Assembly (NCBI GenBank): GCA_013350335.1 | Contig: CM023532.1 | Span: 88,167,383 to 88,231,382, forward strand | From: Chimonanthus salicifolius | Lineage: Eukaryota; Streptophyta; Magnoliopsida; Laurales; Calycanthaceae | Reading direction: 5' to 3' | Length of the DNA: 64,000 bases | Shown: positions 21,397 through 33,601 of the stretch, in pieces | Position numbering within the stretch: position 1 is the first letter of the stretch | Layout: every line of letters begins with the position of its first letter | The notes under the pieces: generated by a model | What the model saw: the letters and a program-made list of their open reading frames with translations, nothing else | Told to the model about the DNA's origin: nothing | Databases searched by the model: none | Position numbers and translations under genes: made by a program

Positions 21397-22288
21397 GGTT
21401 GAATATGATAAGGTAAAGAGATTCAATTCATTTTCACGCAATCGTTAGTGTTGTTCATGTGAAACAAGGAAGGACAGTAAATCGAACGTTGGTAGGATTC
21501 CTACCTTATTGAGACACTGTGGATTTTATATATATTACTGGTTTTTTTATTCTAAGTATGATGATTTACTTTGGTTAAACAATTGATACATGTATATGAA
21601 CTGATTTTCAAATAGTTTTATGTAATTTGAAATGAAATGCCATTATTGCATGCATTATCTCATGCATGGCATGGGAGGGAATACATGGGATAGCAAGCCA
21701 AGTTATGAGCTGTCCGAACATGACTTTGGGGCTTGAGACTAGCTTGTATGAAGCTATGTGAACCATTGATATTTTGCTCTTGTCCGGGATTGCTAGAAAT
21801 GGGTACGGCGTAGTCTGGGCCAAAGAGCTCCTGGGTAAACAGTCCCAAAACCCTGCACAAAGGGAGGAGTCCACACTCCATCGGTAGTTTCGATTAACAT
21901 ATGTGGGGAGGTATAACAGTGACTTGATGGTGTTGTCACAAAACACTGCGGATGTAATTGGCCATGGGAACACCTTGATATGGCAAGTTTATAAAGGAAA
22001 CTATTTATATGATTTATGTTGTGATTGGATATGGGAATTGGGTGAGAGATCATTTGGCATATAACATCCATGACATGACACATTATATCAGCATGATTAT
22101 GTTTTGAATATCATGCACTGGTTTTAGTATTATGAGATGTTTTATGATATGTTATATCTATCTGGTTTTATATTAATCCTATGTGTACCATAACCCTACT
22201 TGGAATACCTACCGGGCATATTGACTAATGCCCTACTTCTACCCTGTAGATGAAGGAATATGGAATTAAAAGGACATGGGACATGAAG

Positions 22289-23179
22289 TGTAATGACCCG
22301 GAATTTGTGAATCAGTATATCTGTGGTTATTATTTATTTTAATGATGAAAATGGAGAATTTTAGTGGAATAAATGTTAAGTGAATCAAAATGTGGACAAA
22401 GGCCCAACTAGGGCCCAATGGGTTATGTATTGGATTTAATTTATCTTAATGGTCAATGATGGTCAAATTGGGCCAAGGATAGTCAAATTGGGCCCAATAC
22501 CCATTTGGGACTTAATGGGTCAAAATAATGCAAACTCTAAGGTAAATGGATAGGAGAGAACTTAATTGGGCATGGGCCCAATGGTGATCCAATAAGGGAA
22601 GTGGGTTGAATTGATTTTTAATCACCTACGTTAGTATTAATTAGGCCTAAGTGACATGGCCAATTGGGACCCACCTCCACCTCATCAAATGAGGTGGCAT
22701 GTGGACCAATGATTGGTGGGGCCGGCCACGATGGTTGACTTGGTCAACCATGGGTGGAATAATGGGAATTATGTTAAATAAAAATGAATTAACCTAAGTT
22801 AATTACCAAATTAATTAAATACTTAAATTAATAAGTTGGTGGGTTAGATTGGTCAAATGGAGACCAAGCTACCCCACCTCAAAATGTTAAAAACGTTGGG
22901 CTTGGGTGATGGTTTGGATAACCACCACCATAAAGCAAATAAAATATCTTAAGGTTGGTGGGTTCATTAAATTAAAGTGAAAAATGGAGATAAGTCTTAT
23001 TGGTTATCTCATTCTCATCTTTTCTTCACAAACTCCATCCCTCCCATTCTCCATTGCCGTCCCATGCTCTAAGGAAGGAGAGGAAGAGTGTTAAGGAGAA
23101 GAGAAGAGAAGGAGAGAAGAAAGAAGTGGAAATTGGAGGGAAATCACTCTAAGGTTAGGGTTTAACATCTCTCCTCTCA

Positions 23180-23218
<39 letters not shown>

Positions 23219-25850
23219 CCTACTATGGCTGATTCTAGGGTTGGGTATTGCCACCATTAATCAAGAGTCTTGACCTATCAAAGATCAAGAGGAAGCAGAG
23301 AGGAGGCTAAGGAGACCGACGGGAGCGGCGGAAATCGGAGGAGACGTCGGATAGTGAGTATTTCTTAAATAAAAGAATTTTGGATTTTAGGGTTTAAGAA
23401 ATGGAAATTATTTTTGTGAAATTAATGGTGGATAGGTGATTTTATACTATGGAATTTAGATGCATTAAATGGAAGGGTGGATGATGGAGAAAACCCTAAA
23501 TGGGTGAATTATGAAAAATGGGCCATAGGGTTCGGCCATATAGTATGGCCGAACCCCATGGTGGGTGAATTGGTGATTGGTTTAAATTACTTAGGGTTTT
23601 AAGAATGGAAAGCAATGTGGGTTCTTGATTAATGAATTAGGGCTTTAATGAATGCATGGGAGTAATGTTTTAAATGGTTGTATGATGAAAAATGCAATGG
23701 AATGGTGATTTAAAATGCATGATGTAAACCTCTCATGGGAAGACTTGTGATAGATCTAAAATGTGTCAAAAGATCCAAGCAAAATGGGGAACAAGACATC
23801 ATGGGTTCGGCCATGGTATGTGGCCGAACCCATGACCCATTTTGTAGGTCATTGTATGAGCTAAGGTTGGTTCCATGTTTGTGATCAGATGATGGAAATT
23901 TGATCAAATTAGGTGGCTGATTTTGTTTCATGTTGGGTCATGGTTAGTGAATCTTTAATGGATTTAAGTTATGGATAAATTTAGACTTAAAATATACATG
24001 GATGGGTGAATGATTAAACATGGAAGAGAGAATGGCAAAGTGGTAATTATTAGCCACATTGAAGAACCGCGGGTTCGGCCATGGTACATGGCCGAACCCC
24101 ATGTGTGTTGGACATGAAAATGGGTGCATAAAGATGACCTTGTGAATGATTAAACTAAGCTTGGGGTTGATGCATTTTAGTCTCACAAATGAGAATGCTA
24201 AGGGGCTAAAATTTGGAAATATGATGTGTTTAAATCAATAGAAATGAGGCTAAGTTAAGGGTTGATTTTTTTAATGATCTTGTAACATGCTTGGGGATCA
24301 TTAATGGACCTAGGTTGTGGATTAATTTTGGGCTTAAATAGGCATGAATGAATGAGTAATTGGTTATGTAAAGGGGTAGTGGCACAAATGGTAATTATTG
24401 GCTAAAATGAAGAAACCACTAAAATATGGTTTATGGGCTTGGAAATGGGACAATATGGACTAATTTGGTAATTTAATAAGGTGTCGGATAGCGCGAGCGG
24501 TACGCGAGTCGGTAGCCGGATTGTCGGACGAATACGGAAAAAGGACGTGAATCGGTAATCGGTAGGATTCTAACCTTTTTGTAAGCCATGGATGGAGTGA
24601 TGGTTTCTTTGAATTACTTTGAAAATTATATGGTTTGGTTAAGATTGGTTTTGAATTATGTATTATGTAGAGGCTTTCATTTGATTTATTCTGGTTAGTA
24701 TATGATTGGTTTATAAATGGGTTTTAAAGCTATGATGTGATCATTGAGGATTTTCTTGATTTTTTTTTATAATCAAGTTATATGTATTATTGATGGGATT
24801 TTTAAATGTCATGTTTTGTTATTATATTCATTACATGGCATATGACATCTACATCTCATGCATGGCATGGGAGAGATATGATAGGGGAAGGATGAAATGA
24901 ACCCGGAGTCCATGCTCCGTCGGGGCGACCGATAAACAGACATCGAGGTATTTTAATGTATTTGATTTATCAGGGATGTTGTATGTAATTATGATACCTT
25001 GATGATGGTTCTTCCATCAAGGGGGATGATATGTGATTGGTTATATCAGGACGAGGTTTTGCCGTCCAGGGGGATGATTTGTGATTGGTTATATCTGGAC
25101 GAGGTTTTGCTGTCCAGGGGGATGATTTGGGATTGTGTATATTTTGACGAGGCCGTGCCGTCAAGAGGGATATGATATTATATGGTTTGGATGATGGATG
25201 GGATGCATAACATAGACACCCATGACATGGCATTTACTTTATAGTTTCATTATGTGATGGTTTATCAGCTTGCATTGGGTTATTATCTCTATGCTGTTAT
25301 TACTAATCCATGTGCTAGCCCTACTCGGAGTCCTACTGGGCGCGTTGTCTAACGCCCTACTTCTACCCTAGCTGATGACACAGGAGGTGGCGAAACGGAA
25401 GGAAGAGACGGGAGCCAAGCTAAGGAGCTTGGAAAGGCGTGCTAGATAGTTACTAATGTTTATTTCGGATAATGTAATTTGCAATAGTTTAGCTTGTCGG
25501 AAATGTAATAAATTAGATTACTTGCTATGTTTTGGGATTATATTATGGACATTATGATTTTGAGGTATTGTAGCAATTTTAAATGGATGTTATCTTCCCT
25601 GCGATCTCAAATTTGTAGGATAGTCCTTATTGTTAGTTCCGCATATAGTTGTATTATTCCTTGATGCTTGCTGTCTACGTGTGAACTGTTCTCCGTGGAC
25701 TTCGTGTCACGCACACGTAGGGTTGGCCAGTTAAGGGCCGGGCTTTAGAAGCTCGGGCTTAACTCACGTCGTGATGTCCGCGCCTTTTGTCACTTTCATT
25801 TTAAAAAAAAATGTACTCTGATTTTACGGTGAAAAGGGGCGGGCGTTACA
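22289..25850 (+). repeat. LTR-3a, 5' LTR
   Basis: TGTAATGACCC to GGGCGTTACA, 3562 bases. It lacks about 86 bases present in the 3' LTR (about 31180-31266), which explains the length difference (3562 against 3648); the rest looks very similar. Contents: (TC)n tract at 23187-23209, donor-like GTGAGT (23354-23359), hairpins at about 23529, 23804 and 24069, GACGAGG...GCCGTCC hairpin units (25015-25170), branch-point-like TACTAATCC (about 25299), GGGCG...CGCCC box and acceptor-like CTTCTACCCTAG (ending 25371). Confidence 0.93.
25015..25170 (+). repeat. Tandem GGACGAGG/CCGTCC hairpin units
   Basis: Three to four units of about 57 bases with TATATCAGGACGAGG, a short TTTTG loop and CCGTCCAGGGGGATG. 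Each forms a small hairpin. The same set recurs at about 32755-32920 in the 3' LTR. Minus-strand frames here (repeating SSPWTAKPRPDI) are artefacts. Confidence 0.8.
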
Positions 25851-25852
25851 GT

Positions 25853-25864
25853 TGGTATCAGAGC
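25853..25864 (+). other. Primer binding site, tRNA-iMet
   Basis: TGGTATCAGAGC begins two bases after the 5' LTR end. It is complementary to the 3' end of plant initiator methionine tRNA, the usual minus-strand primer of these elements. Confidence 0.95.
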
Positions 25865-26659
25865 GAACTCGGAAGAATGAATCTCTCGAAGTAAGATTAA
25901 GACGGTTGCATGTCTCACTGGCAGCTAAGAATCCCAACCGACCGACTCTTCAGAGTCCGCTGCACGGGGGCCGGGTTAATTTACTTCGATTGACTCAAAT
26001 TGAAGTATTCAGTCTGAGAACAACGTCTGATGAAAAGGAATGATAGCAAGGGAAGAAAAATTCATTCTAAGTTAGATTTATCGAACATAGCAAGATATGG
26101 CTTATCTTCCCCGAAAATGAGAACATGATACTTTGATACTTAGGAAGTTTCCCCCAAAACAAGGTGTGATCACTTAGAAATCTTTCCCCCGAATTGATGA
26201 AACAATGATAACTTTATCAAACGTAGCGAAAATAGAATGTGTTTCCCCAGTATTCTTAAGTTGAACAACAAACAGTAGGACTTTAGAGATTCTCCCCCCC
26301 AGAAACAAAGGAAAACCAAGTGTGCTTATTTGGCAACTTCCCCCCAAATGTAAAAAGAAACAGTGATACTTAGGAAAATTTCCCCCAAAATGAGAAAACA
26401 AATCTAGTTTTCCCCAATTAATGGGACAGTGATGGATTTATCAAATGTAGGAAAAATTTCCCCTATCTCACCAAATGGAACAAGCATTGGTACTTAGGGA
26501 TGTTATTCCCAAAACCGAGTGTATTAATTTGGTAAATTTTCCCCAAAAAAAAAAAAAAACATTGTGTTATGTATAAGAAATTCCCCAAAGTCTAGATTGA
26601 TTTTATTGGAAACTGCTCTCGATGATTTTTGTATTTTGTTTGTATTCTATGATGCAGAT
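25865..26659 (+). other. Internal leader with TTCCCCCAAA motifs
   Basis: Non-coding. About ten copies of TTTCCCCCAAAA/TTCCCCAA separated by 40-70 bases, between T-rich and A-rich stretches. The same motif series lies in the leader of the minus-strand element (53640-53880, reverse complement). It ends with a T-rich tract and TATGATGCAG (26648-26657), a good plant-type 3' splice site, two bases before the ATG of the zinc-knuckle ORF. Confidence 0.6.
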
Positions 26660-27112
26660 ATGTCAAGTGATGGGAGTATACGGAATTATGGGATAAGGGA
26701 ACCCCTAGCTGTCCCATAGATTTGGTGTCTGCTTCTAGCATAAGCAGTTAGCCTGGACTTTCAGGAGGGACCTCCCGAGGAAGTTGAAGGGGATTTATCA
26801 TCTCTTCCTGAAGAGAATGTGGAAGACTTTCCGATGATAAGAAAGTCGGTAGGGGAAATAGGACCCGATTATAGGTACGAGTTGTGCAACCAGGTTGGGC
26901 ACAACTGCGCATACTGTCCCTACCCTTTTGAAGTGGTATGCCCGGTTTGTGGGCTACATGGACACGGGAAAGAAAGGACTAACTATCCTTATGTTGGAGG
27001 ACCAGGGATAATATCTTGGTTGACATGTGAAGTACTGGGTCACATGTCGGTGTCATGCCCTGACAGTTCCTTTGTGTTTGAGGATGATGCAGGGTCTTCT
27101 ATGGAAGATTAG
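26660..27112 (+). pseudogene. Zinc-knuckle ORF, decayed copy
   Basis: Homologue of 6432-6887. The start (MSSDGSIRNYG) is followed by stops near 26717 and 26738 and a rearranged stretch; the frame is open again to TAG at 27112. From EDFPMIR onward it aligns without gaps except for two extra residues near the acidic tail. Each of the three knuckles has lost one zinc ligand: the first Cys of knuckle 1 is Tyr (TGC to TAC), the last Cys of knuckle 2 is Tyr (TGT to TAT), and the first Cys of knuckle 3 is Trp. The acidic end DDAGSSMED is unchanged. A protein from this copy would not bind zinc normally. Confidence 0.75.
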
Positions 27113-28540
27113 GATAAGAAAGGGTAAGGAAATGTCGGGGAAAAGGAAAAGATTTGTAAAGGTTGTGGATACGTTATAAAGGGTTTGTGCTAACCCTACC
27201 AAACCTTGTAATATGATGAAAGTTCGAATGATTTTCAATAAAGTATTCAAATTTAAGAATTTACAAGGATGTTGAGGCTCATAATGATTAAGTGTAGTGA
27301 TGTTTTCTTTTAGGGATTTTGAATGAAGAAATTCATGAAGATGTAAAGTGGTTTATATGGTCTTAAAAGACATGAATAAATGGTTGACCATGAACCATGG
27401 GTTCGGCCATGGTGAATGGCCGAACCCTATAGTGAGGTGTTGTAATGATTTTTGGGTGTGAAATTGTGGAAGTTAATGGATGAAGGTTAAGGTTTCTAAT
27501 GATCTTAAATGTCACCAGTGAATGATGATCCATGAACCCATGGTGGTTGATTGAATGATTTTAGTAAGGTTGTGAAGAATGGAAGACATGGAAAGAAATA
27601 TGGGAATTTTAATGGAATTTTAAGGTTTAAAACCATGGAAGAATGGTTAAGAATTTTAAGTGCTTAATGATTAAATGTTGCAAATTTTAAAAGAATTATG
27701 AGGGAATTTAGGAATGATGCGAATGATTTGGTGGCCTTAAAAAGGCATGAATGGATGATGAACCCTAGGGTTATGTAGTTGTAAATTTGAAGGGTGTAAA
27801 AGTAGGAAAAGAAAAATTATGGAGAAGGTGCATTGTTTTAAGTGGAGTTTAGGTATTATAAATAGGGTTTTAAAAAAAAATAAAACCATGGAGAAATTTT
27901 GGTGAACTTAGGTGTTTTGGAATAAAAAAAAAAAAATATTGGGGGAGTATTGGCAGTTGGTGAAATTTGTAATCCTTGGGAATATTTTAGAGGGTTATAT
28001 TCATGGATGGTTGTAAACCATGGATGGGCGTTCCCATGGTGGATTGGATTGATGTCAGGTATTGGTGTTGTAGAAGTTCTGAACAAAAAGGGTTAGTCAC
28101 ATAGTGACTTGTGTGCAAATGAAGAGGTGTTAAGTTTTGGAGATGTAATTGATGGGAAAGATAAAAAGTCTAGTGAAACTCGAATGGGAAGCTATGGGCG
28201 ACTGCCGAGTTAGTCTAGCTAGCTGACTCTGTAGTTAGCCGATGGAGTTCCATGAGGGTGAAGCTAGAAACCTAGTTAAAATGGAATCAACAATGGACTT
28301 GAGCATAGGCTCGTATTGGCAGACTAACTCACACTGAGAGTAGACAAAAGAACGTATTGAAGGAGTACGTATGGGAAATGTTTTGGCAACAGATAGAGTG
28401 AAATAGAATACGTTAGTCTACATAAAATCGCAAATGGATTCATGAGGAAAAGAGATAATACGAGGAAAGTAAATTCTGCAAGAATGAAACTCGTAGGTTG
28501 ATATGAGTGGTGTTGATGTGAGTAAGAGGTACTTGACACA
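27113..28540 (+). other. Non-coding internal region, shared with composite element
   Basis: 27113-27260 matches 6888-7073. 27300-27780 is A-rich and contains one GGTTCGGCCATGG...GGCCGAACC hairpin (about 27400-27427), otherwise typical of LTRs. 27860-27940 has poly-A runs. 28030-28430 is homologous to 11710-12130 and ends where integrase homology begins. No frame longer than about 130 codons, and none of those is recognisable. Confidence 0.6.
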
Positions 28541-29891
28541 ATTAAACGGGAACAACGAATAGACCCAGAAATGGAGGAGACTTGGACCAAGATATCTACA
28601 TGTGAGGTAGTATCGGAATTTGAGTTATGACCGGGATAGGGTCTTGTGTTCCGAGGTAGGACGGAGGTACCTAAGAGCTGCGGAAGGGAGTTGTTGGTTG
28701 AGGCACGCCAAACCAAGCTCTCTACCCATCCGGACAGCAGCTAAGATGTGCAAGGATCTTAAGAGGCACTAATGGTGGCATGGACTTAAGAGAAATGTGG
28801 CAGAGTTTGTTACTCGCTGCACTAACTTGTCAGCAGGTTAAGGTGGGGGCATCAGGAGCCACCGGGTTTACTCAAAGCCCTTACCAGTGCCGGAGTGGAG
28901 ATGGGAACATGTAGCCATGGACTTTGTAATAGGGCTACCTAAGGTCGTAAAGGGGCCACGATGCAATATGCGTCATGGGGGACTGATTGACAAAGTCTGC
29001 ACATTTTATTCCTGTCAAAACGACAGATTCATCAGGAGACCTTGGGTCGACGGTACATCCGAGATATTATCAGACTACATGGTGTACCTCGAACTATTGT
29101 GTCCGATAGAGAGGGCCGGTTCACTAGCAGGGTATGGCAGAGTATGCAGTTGGCTATGGGGACCGACGGGTTGACCAGCACAGCATTCCATCCACAGACT
29201 GATGGACAGTCGGAGAGGACAATACAGATATCGGAGGATATGTTGTGATCATGTATGCTGGACTTCAAGGGTGGATGGGAGGATCAGTTTGCTCCTGGTG
29301 GAGTTTTCCTACAATAACAGTTGTCAGGTAAGCCTCCAGATGGCTCCATTTGAGGCCTTATGTGGTAGGCCGTGCAGATCACCAGTGTGTTGGATAGAGA
29401 CACCTAGTCACTGCACAGAGCCATCAAAAGAGTTACGCCGACAAGAGAAGGAGGTTCCTCGAGTTCGAGGTGGAGACTTAGTATTTCTGAAAGTCTCACC
29501 ACGGAAGGGACACATGAGATTCGGGAAGAAAAAGGGGAAACTGTCACCTAGGTTTGTGGGGCAGTTTCCAATCTTGAAGAGGGTGGGGGAAGTAACTTAT
29601 CAGTTGGTGCTTCCTCCACAATTATCCTCTTTACGTGATGTGTTTCATGTGCCCATGTCGAGGAAATACAACCCTGATCCTTCACAGGTGTTGAACGTAC
29701 CATACGTCGATGTACAAAGCGATGTGACGTATGTGGAGAAGCCGATCAGAATGATCGGGAGCAAACAAAGGGTACTGCGGAACCGTGCCAGTCAGTTCGT
29801 CAAGGTGGTATGGGAACGACGTGGCAATAAGGAAACCACCTGGGAACTTGAGTCAGAGATGAGTCTCGCTCATCCGGAGCTCTTTGTATGA
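28541..29891 (+). pseudogene. Gypsy integrase and chromodomain-like remnant
   Basis: Aligns with the minus-strand element from REQR.DPE (before integrase) to the end. Pieces in order: decayed HHCC finger (28690-28840); start of the catalytic core, WRWEHVAMDFVIGLP (28890-28940); RRYIRDIIRLHG, SDREGRF and the DGQSERTI segment with the third acidic residue (29047-29220); FSYNN and SLQMAPFEAL (29305-29360); a deletion of about 100-150 bases; then DLVFLKVSPRKGH to the end of the C-terminal domain and the chromodomain-like FVKVVWERRGNKETTWELE. Several frameshifts and stops; not functional. In Tekay-type elements this tail is thought to target integration to heterochromatin. Confidence 0.88.
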
Positions 29892-29921
29892 GATGATTGG
29901 AACCTCTACTTCACTCGAATT

Positions 29922-29953
29922 TTCGGGACGAAAATTTCAAAAGAGGATTGTAT
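29922..29953 (+). other. PPT zone before 3' LTR
   Basis: TTCGGGACGAAAATTTCAA then AAGAGGATTGTAT, directly before the 3' LTR. The same string precedes every 3' LTR of this group in the window (12190-12226; reverse complement 49011-49040 and 63799-63830). Confidence 0.7.
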
Positions 29954-32900
29954 CGTAATGACCCGGAATTTGTGAATCAGTATATCTGTGGTTATTATTT
30001 ATTTTAATGATGGAAATTGAGAATTTTAGTGGAATAAATGTTAAGTGAATCAAAATGTGGACAAAGGCCCAACTAGGGCCCAATGGGTTATGTGTTGGAT
30101 TTAATTTATCTTAATGGTCAATGATGGTCAAATTGGGCCAAGGATAGTTAAATTGGGCCCAATACCCATTTGGGACTTAATGGGTCAAAATAATGCAAAC
30201 TCTAAGGTAAATGGATAGGAAAGAACTTAATTGGGCCATGGGCCCAATGGTGATCCAATAAGGGAAGTGGGTTGAATTGATTTTTAATCACCTAAGTTAG
30301 TATTAATTAGGCCTAAGTGACATGGCCAATTGGGACCCACCTCCACCTCATCAAATGAGGTGGCATGTGGACCAATGATTGGTGGGGCCGGCCACCATGG
30401 TTGACTTGGTCAACCATGGGTGGAATAATGGGAATTAGGTTAAATAAAAATGAATTAACCTCAGTTAATTACCAAATTAATTAAATACTTAAATTAATAA
30501 GTTGGTGGCTACATGGGGTTAGATTGGTCAAATGGAGACCAAGCTACCCCACCTCAAAATGTTAAAAACGTTGGGCTTGGGTGGTGGTTTGGATAACAAC
30601 CACCAAAAAGCAAATAAAATATCTTAAGGTTGGTGGGATCATTAAATTAAAGTGAAAAATGGAGATAAGTCTTATTGGTTATCTCATTCGCATCTTTTCT
30701 TCACAAACTCCATCCCTCCCATTCTCCATTGCCGTCCCATGCTCTAAGGAAGGAAGAGTGTTAAGGAGAAGAGAAGAGAAGGAGAGAAGAAAGAAGTGGA
30801 AATTGGAGGGAAATCACTCTAAGGTTAGGGTTTAACATCTCTCCTCTCATGATTTTTCTCTCTCTCTCTCTCTCTCTCACACAAACCCTACTATGGCTGA
30901 TTCTAGGGTTGGGTATTGCCACCATTAATCAAGAGTCTTGACCTATCAAAGATCAAGAGGAAGGAGAGAGGAGACTAAGGAGACCGACGGGAGCGGCGGA
31001 AATTGGAGGAGACGTCGGATAGTGAGTATTTCTTGAATAAAAGAATTTTGGATTTTAGGGTTTAAGAAATGGAAATTATTTTTGTGAAATTAATGGTGGA
31101 TAGGTGATTTTATACTATGGAATTTAGATGCATTAAATGGAAGGGTGGAAGATGGAGAAAACCCTAAATGGGTGAATTAGGGTTAGGGTAAGAAATTGGA
31201 GAAATATATTGTGTGCATTGTGTGATTGATTAAATTGAACATGGAATTGGGTACTTGGAAATAAAAATCATGGGCCATAGGGTTTGGCCATATAGTGTGG
31301 CCAAACCCCATGGTGGGTGAATTGGTGGTTGGTTTAAATTACTTAGGGTTTTAAGAATGGAAAGCAATGTGGGTTCTTGATTAATGAATTAGGGCTTTAA
31401 TGAATGCATGGGAGTAATGTTTTAAATGGTTGTATGATGAAAAATGCAATGGAATGGTGATTTAAAATGCATGATGTAAACCTCTCATGGGAAGACTTGT
31501 GATAGATCTAAAATGTGTCAAAAGATCCAAGCAAAATGGGGAACAAGACATCATGGGTTCGGCCATGGTATGTGGCCGAACCCGTGACCCATTTTGTAGG
31601 TCATTGTATGAGCTAAGGTTGGTTCCATGTTTGTGATCAGATGATGGAAATTTGATCAAATTAGGTGGCTGATTTTGTTTCATGTTGGGTCATGGTTAGT
31701 GAATCTTTAATGGATTTAAGTTATGGATAAATTTAGACTTAAAATATACATGGATGGGTGAATGATTAAACATGGAAGAGAGAATGGCAAAGTGGTAATT
31801 ATTAGCCACATTGAAGAACCGCGGGTTCGGCCATGGTACATGGCCGAACCCCATGTGTGTTGGACATGAAAATGGGTGCATAAAGATGACCTTGTGAATG
31901 ATTAAACTAAGCTTGGGGTTGATGCATTTTAGTCTCACAAATGGGAATGCTAAGGGGCTAAAATTTGGAAATATGATGTGTTTAAATCAATAGAAATGAG
32001 GCTAAGTTAAGGGTTGATTTTTTTAATGATCTTGTAACATGGTTAGGGATCATTAATGGACCTAGGTTGTGGATCAATTTTGGGCTTAAATAGGCATGAA
32101 TGAATGAGTAATTGGTTATGCAAAGGGGTAGTGGCACAAATGGTAATTATTGGCTAAAATGAAGAAACCACTAAAATATGGTTTATGGGCTTGGAAATGG
32201 GACAATATGGACTAATTTGGTAATTTAATAAGGTGTCGGATAGCACGAACGGTACGCGAGTCGGTAGCCGGATTGTCGGACGAATACGGAAAAAGGACGT
32301 GAATCGGTAATCGGTAGGATTCTAACCTTTTTGTAAGCCATGGATGGAGTGATGGTTTCTTTGAATTACTTTGAAAATTATATGGTTTGGTTAAGATTGG
32401 TTTTGAATTATGTATTATGTAGGGGCTTTCATTTGATTTATTCTGGTAAGTATATGATTGGTTTATAAATGATTTTAAAGCTATGATGTGATCATTGAGG
32501 CTTTTCTTGATTTTCTTTTATAATCAAGTTATATGTATTATTGATGGGATTTTTAAATGTCATGGTTTGTTATTTTATTCATTACATGGCATATGACATC
32601 TACATCTCATGCATGGCATGGGAGGAATATGACAGGGGAAGGATGAAATGAACCCGGAGTCCATGCTCCGTCGGGGCGACCGATAAACAGACATGGAGGT
32701 ATTTTAATGTATTTGATTTATCAGGGATGTTGTATGTAATTATGATACCTTGATGATGGTTCTTCCATCAAGGGGGATGATTTGTGATTGGTTATATCAG
32801 GACGAGGTTTTGCCGTCCAGGGGGATGATTTGTGATTGGTTATATCTGGACGAGGTTTTGCCGTCCAGGGGGATGATTGGGGATTGTGTATATTTTGACG

Positions 32901-33601
32901 AGGCCGTGCCGTCAAGAGGGATATGATATTATATGGTTTGGATGATGGGTGGGATGCATAACATAGACACCCATGACATGGCATTTACTTTATAGTTTCA
33001 TTATATGATGGTTTATCAGCTTGCATTGGGTTATTATCTGTATGCTGTTATTACTAATCCATGTGCTAGCCCTACTCGGAGTCCTACTGGGCGCGTTGTC
33101 TAACGCCCTACTTCTACCCTAGCTGATGACACAGGAGGTGGCGAAGCGGGAGGAAGAGACGGGAGCCAAGCTAAGGAGCTTGGAAAGGCGTGCTAGATAG
33201 TTACTAATGTTTATTTCGGATAATGTAATTTGCAATAGTTTAGCTTGTCGGAAATGTAATAAATTAGATTACTTGCTATGTTTTGGGATTATATTATGGA
33301 CATTATGATTTTGAGGTATTGTAGTAATTTTAAATGGATGTTATCTTCCCTGCGATCTCAAATTTGTAGGATAGTCCTTATTGTTAGTTCCGCATAGAGT
33401 TGTATTATTCCTTGATGTTGCTGTCTACGTGTGAACTGTTCTCCATGGACTTCGTGCCATGCACACGTAGGGTTGGCCAGTTAAGGGCCGGGCTTAAGAA
33501 GCTCGGACTTAACTCGCGTCGTGATGTCCGCGCCCTTTGTCACTTTCATTTAAAAAAAAAAATGTACTCTGATTTTACGGTGAAAAGGGGCGGGCGTTAC
33601 A
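29954..33601 (+). repeat. LTR-3a, 3' LTR
   Basis: CGTAATGACCC (TG changed to CG) to GGGCGTTACA, 3648 bases. Very similar to 22289-25850 over its whole length apart from the extra 86 bases. Donor-like GTGAGT lies at 31022-31027; acceptor-like CTTCTACCCTAG ends at 33122. It is followed by GTTGGAGGACC, which is neither a target duplication nor a primer site. Confidence 0.92.

Larger units (their letters stand above)
20669..22288 (+). repeat. LTR-4 fragment with TTCAGTCGACTGAA array
   Basis: Starts inside LTR-4, aligning with about 35280 of the copy at 34381-37124, so its first 900 bases are missing. It includes the palindrome array, a GGTAGGATTCCTACC dyad (about 21490), the GTCCACACTCCATCGG segment, TGGGAACACCTTGATATG and the acceptor-like TTCTACCCTGTAG (about 22240). 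It is cut at 22288 by the gypsy element. The expected continuation (GGAGCCAAGCG as at 36717) is not found on the far side at 33602. Confidence 0.82.
22289..33601 (+). mobile_element. Gypsy element with two LTRs, hybrid internal region
   Basis: 5' LTR-3a (22289-25850), primer site (25853-25864), leader, decayed zinc-knuckle ORF (26660-27112), non-coding part, integrase to chromodomain remnant (28541-29891), PPT zone, and 3' LTR-3a (29954-33601). The left half of the internal region matches the non-autonomous composite at 5104-15864, while the right half is Tekay-type pol. The sequences just outside the LTRs, TGAAG and GTTGG, do not match, so a simple insertion is not supported. Gag, protease, RT and RNase H are absent. 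Confidence 0.88.
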
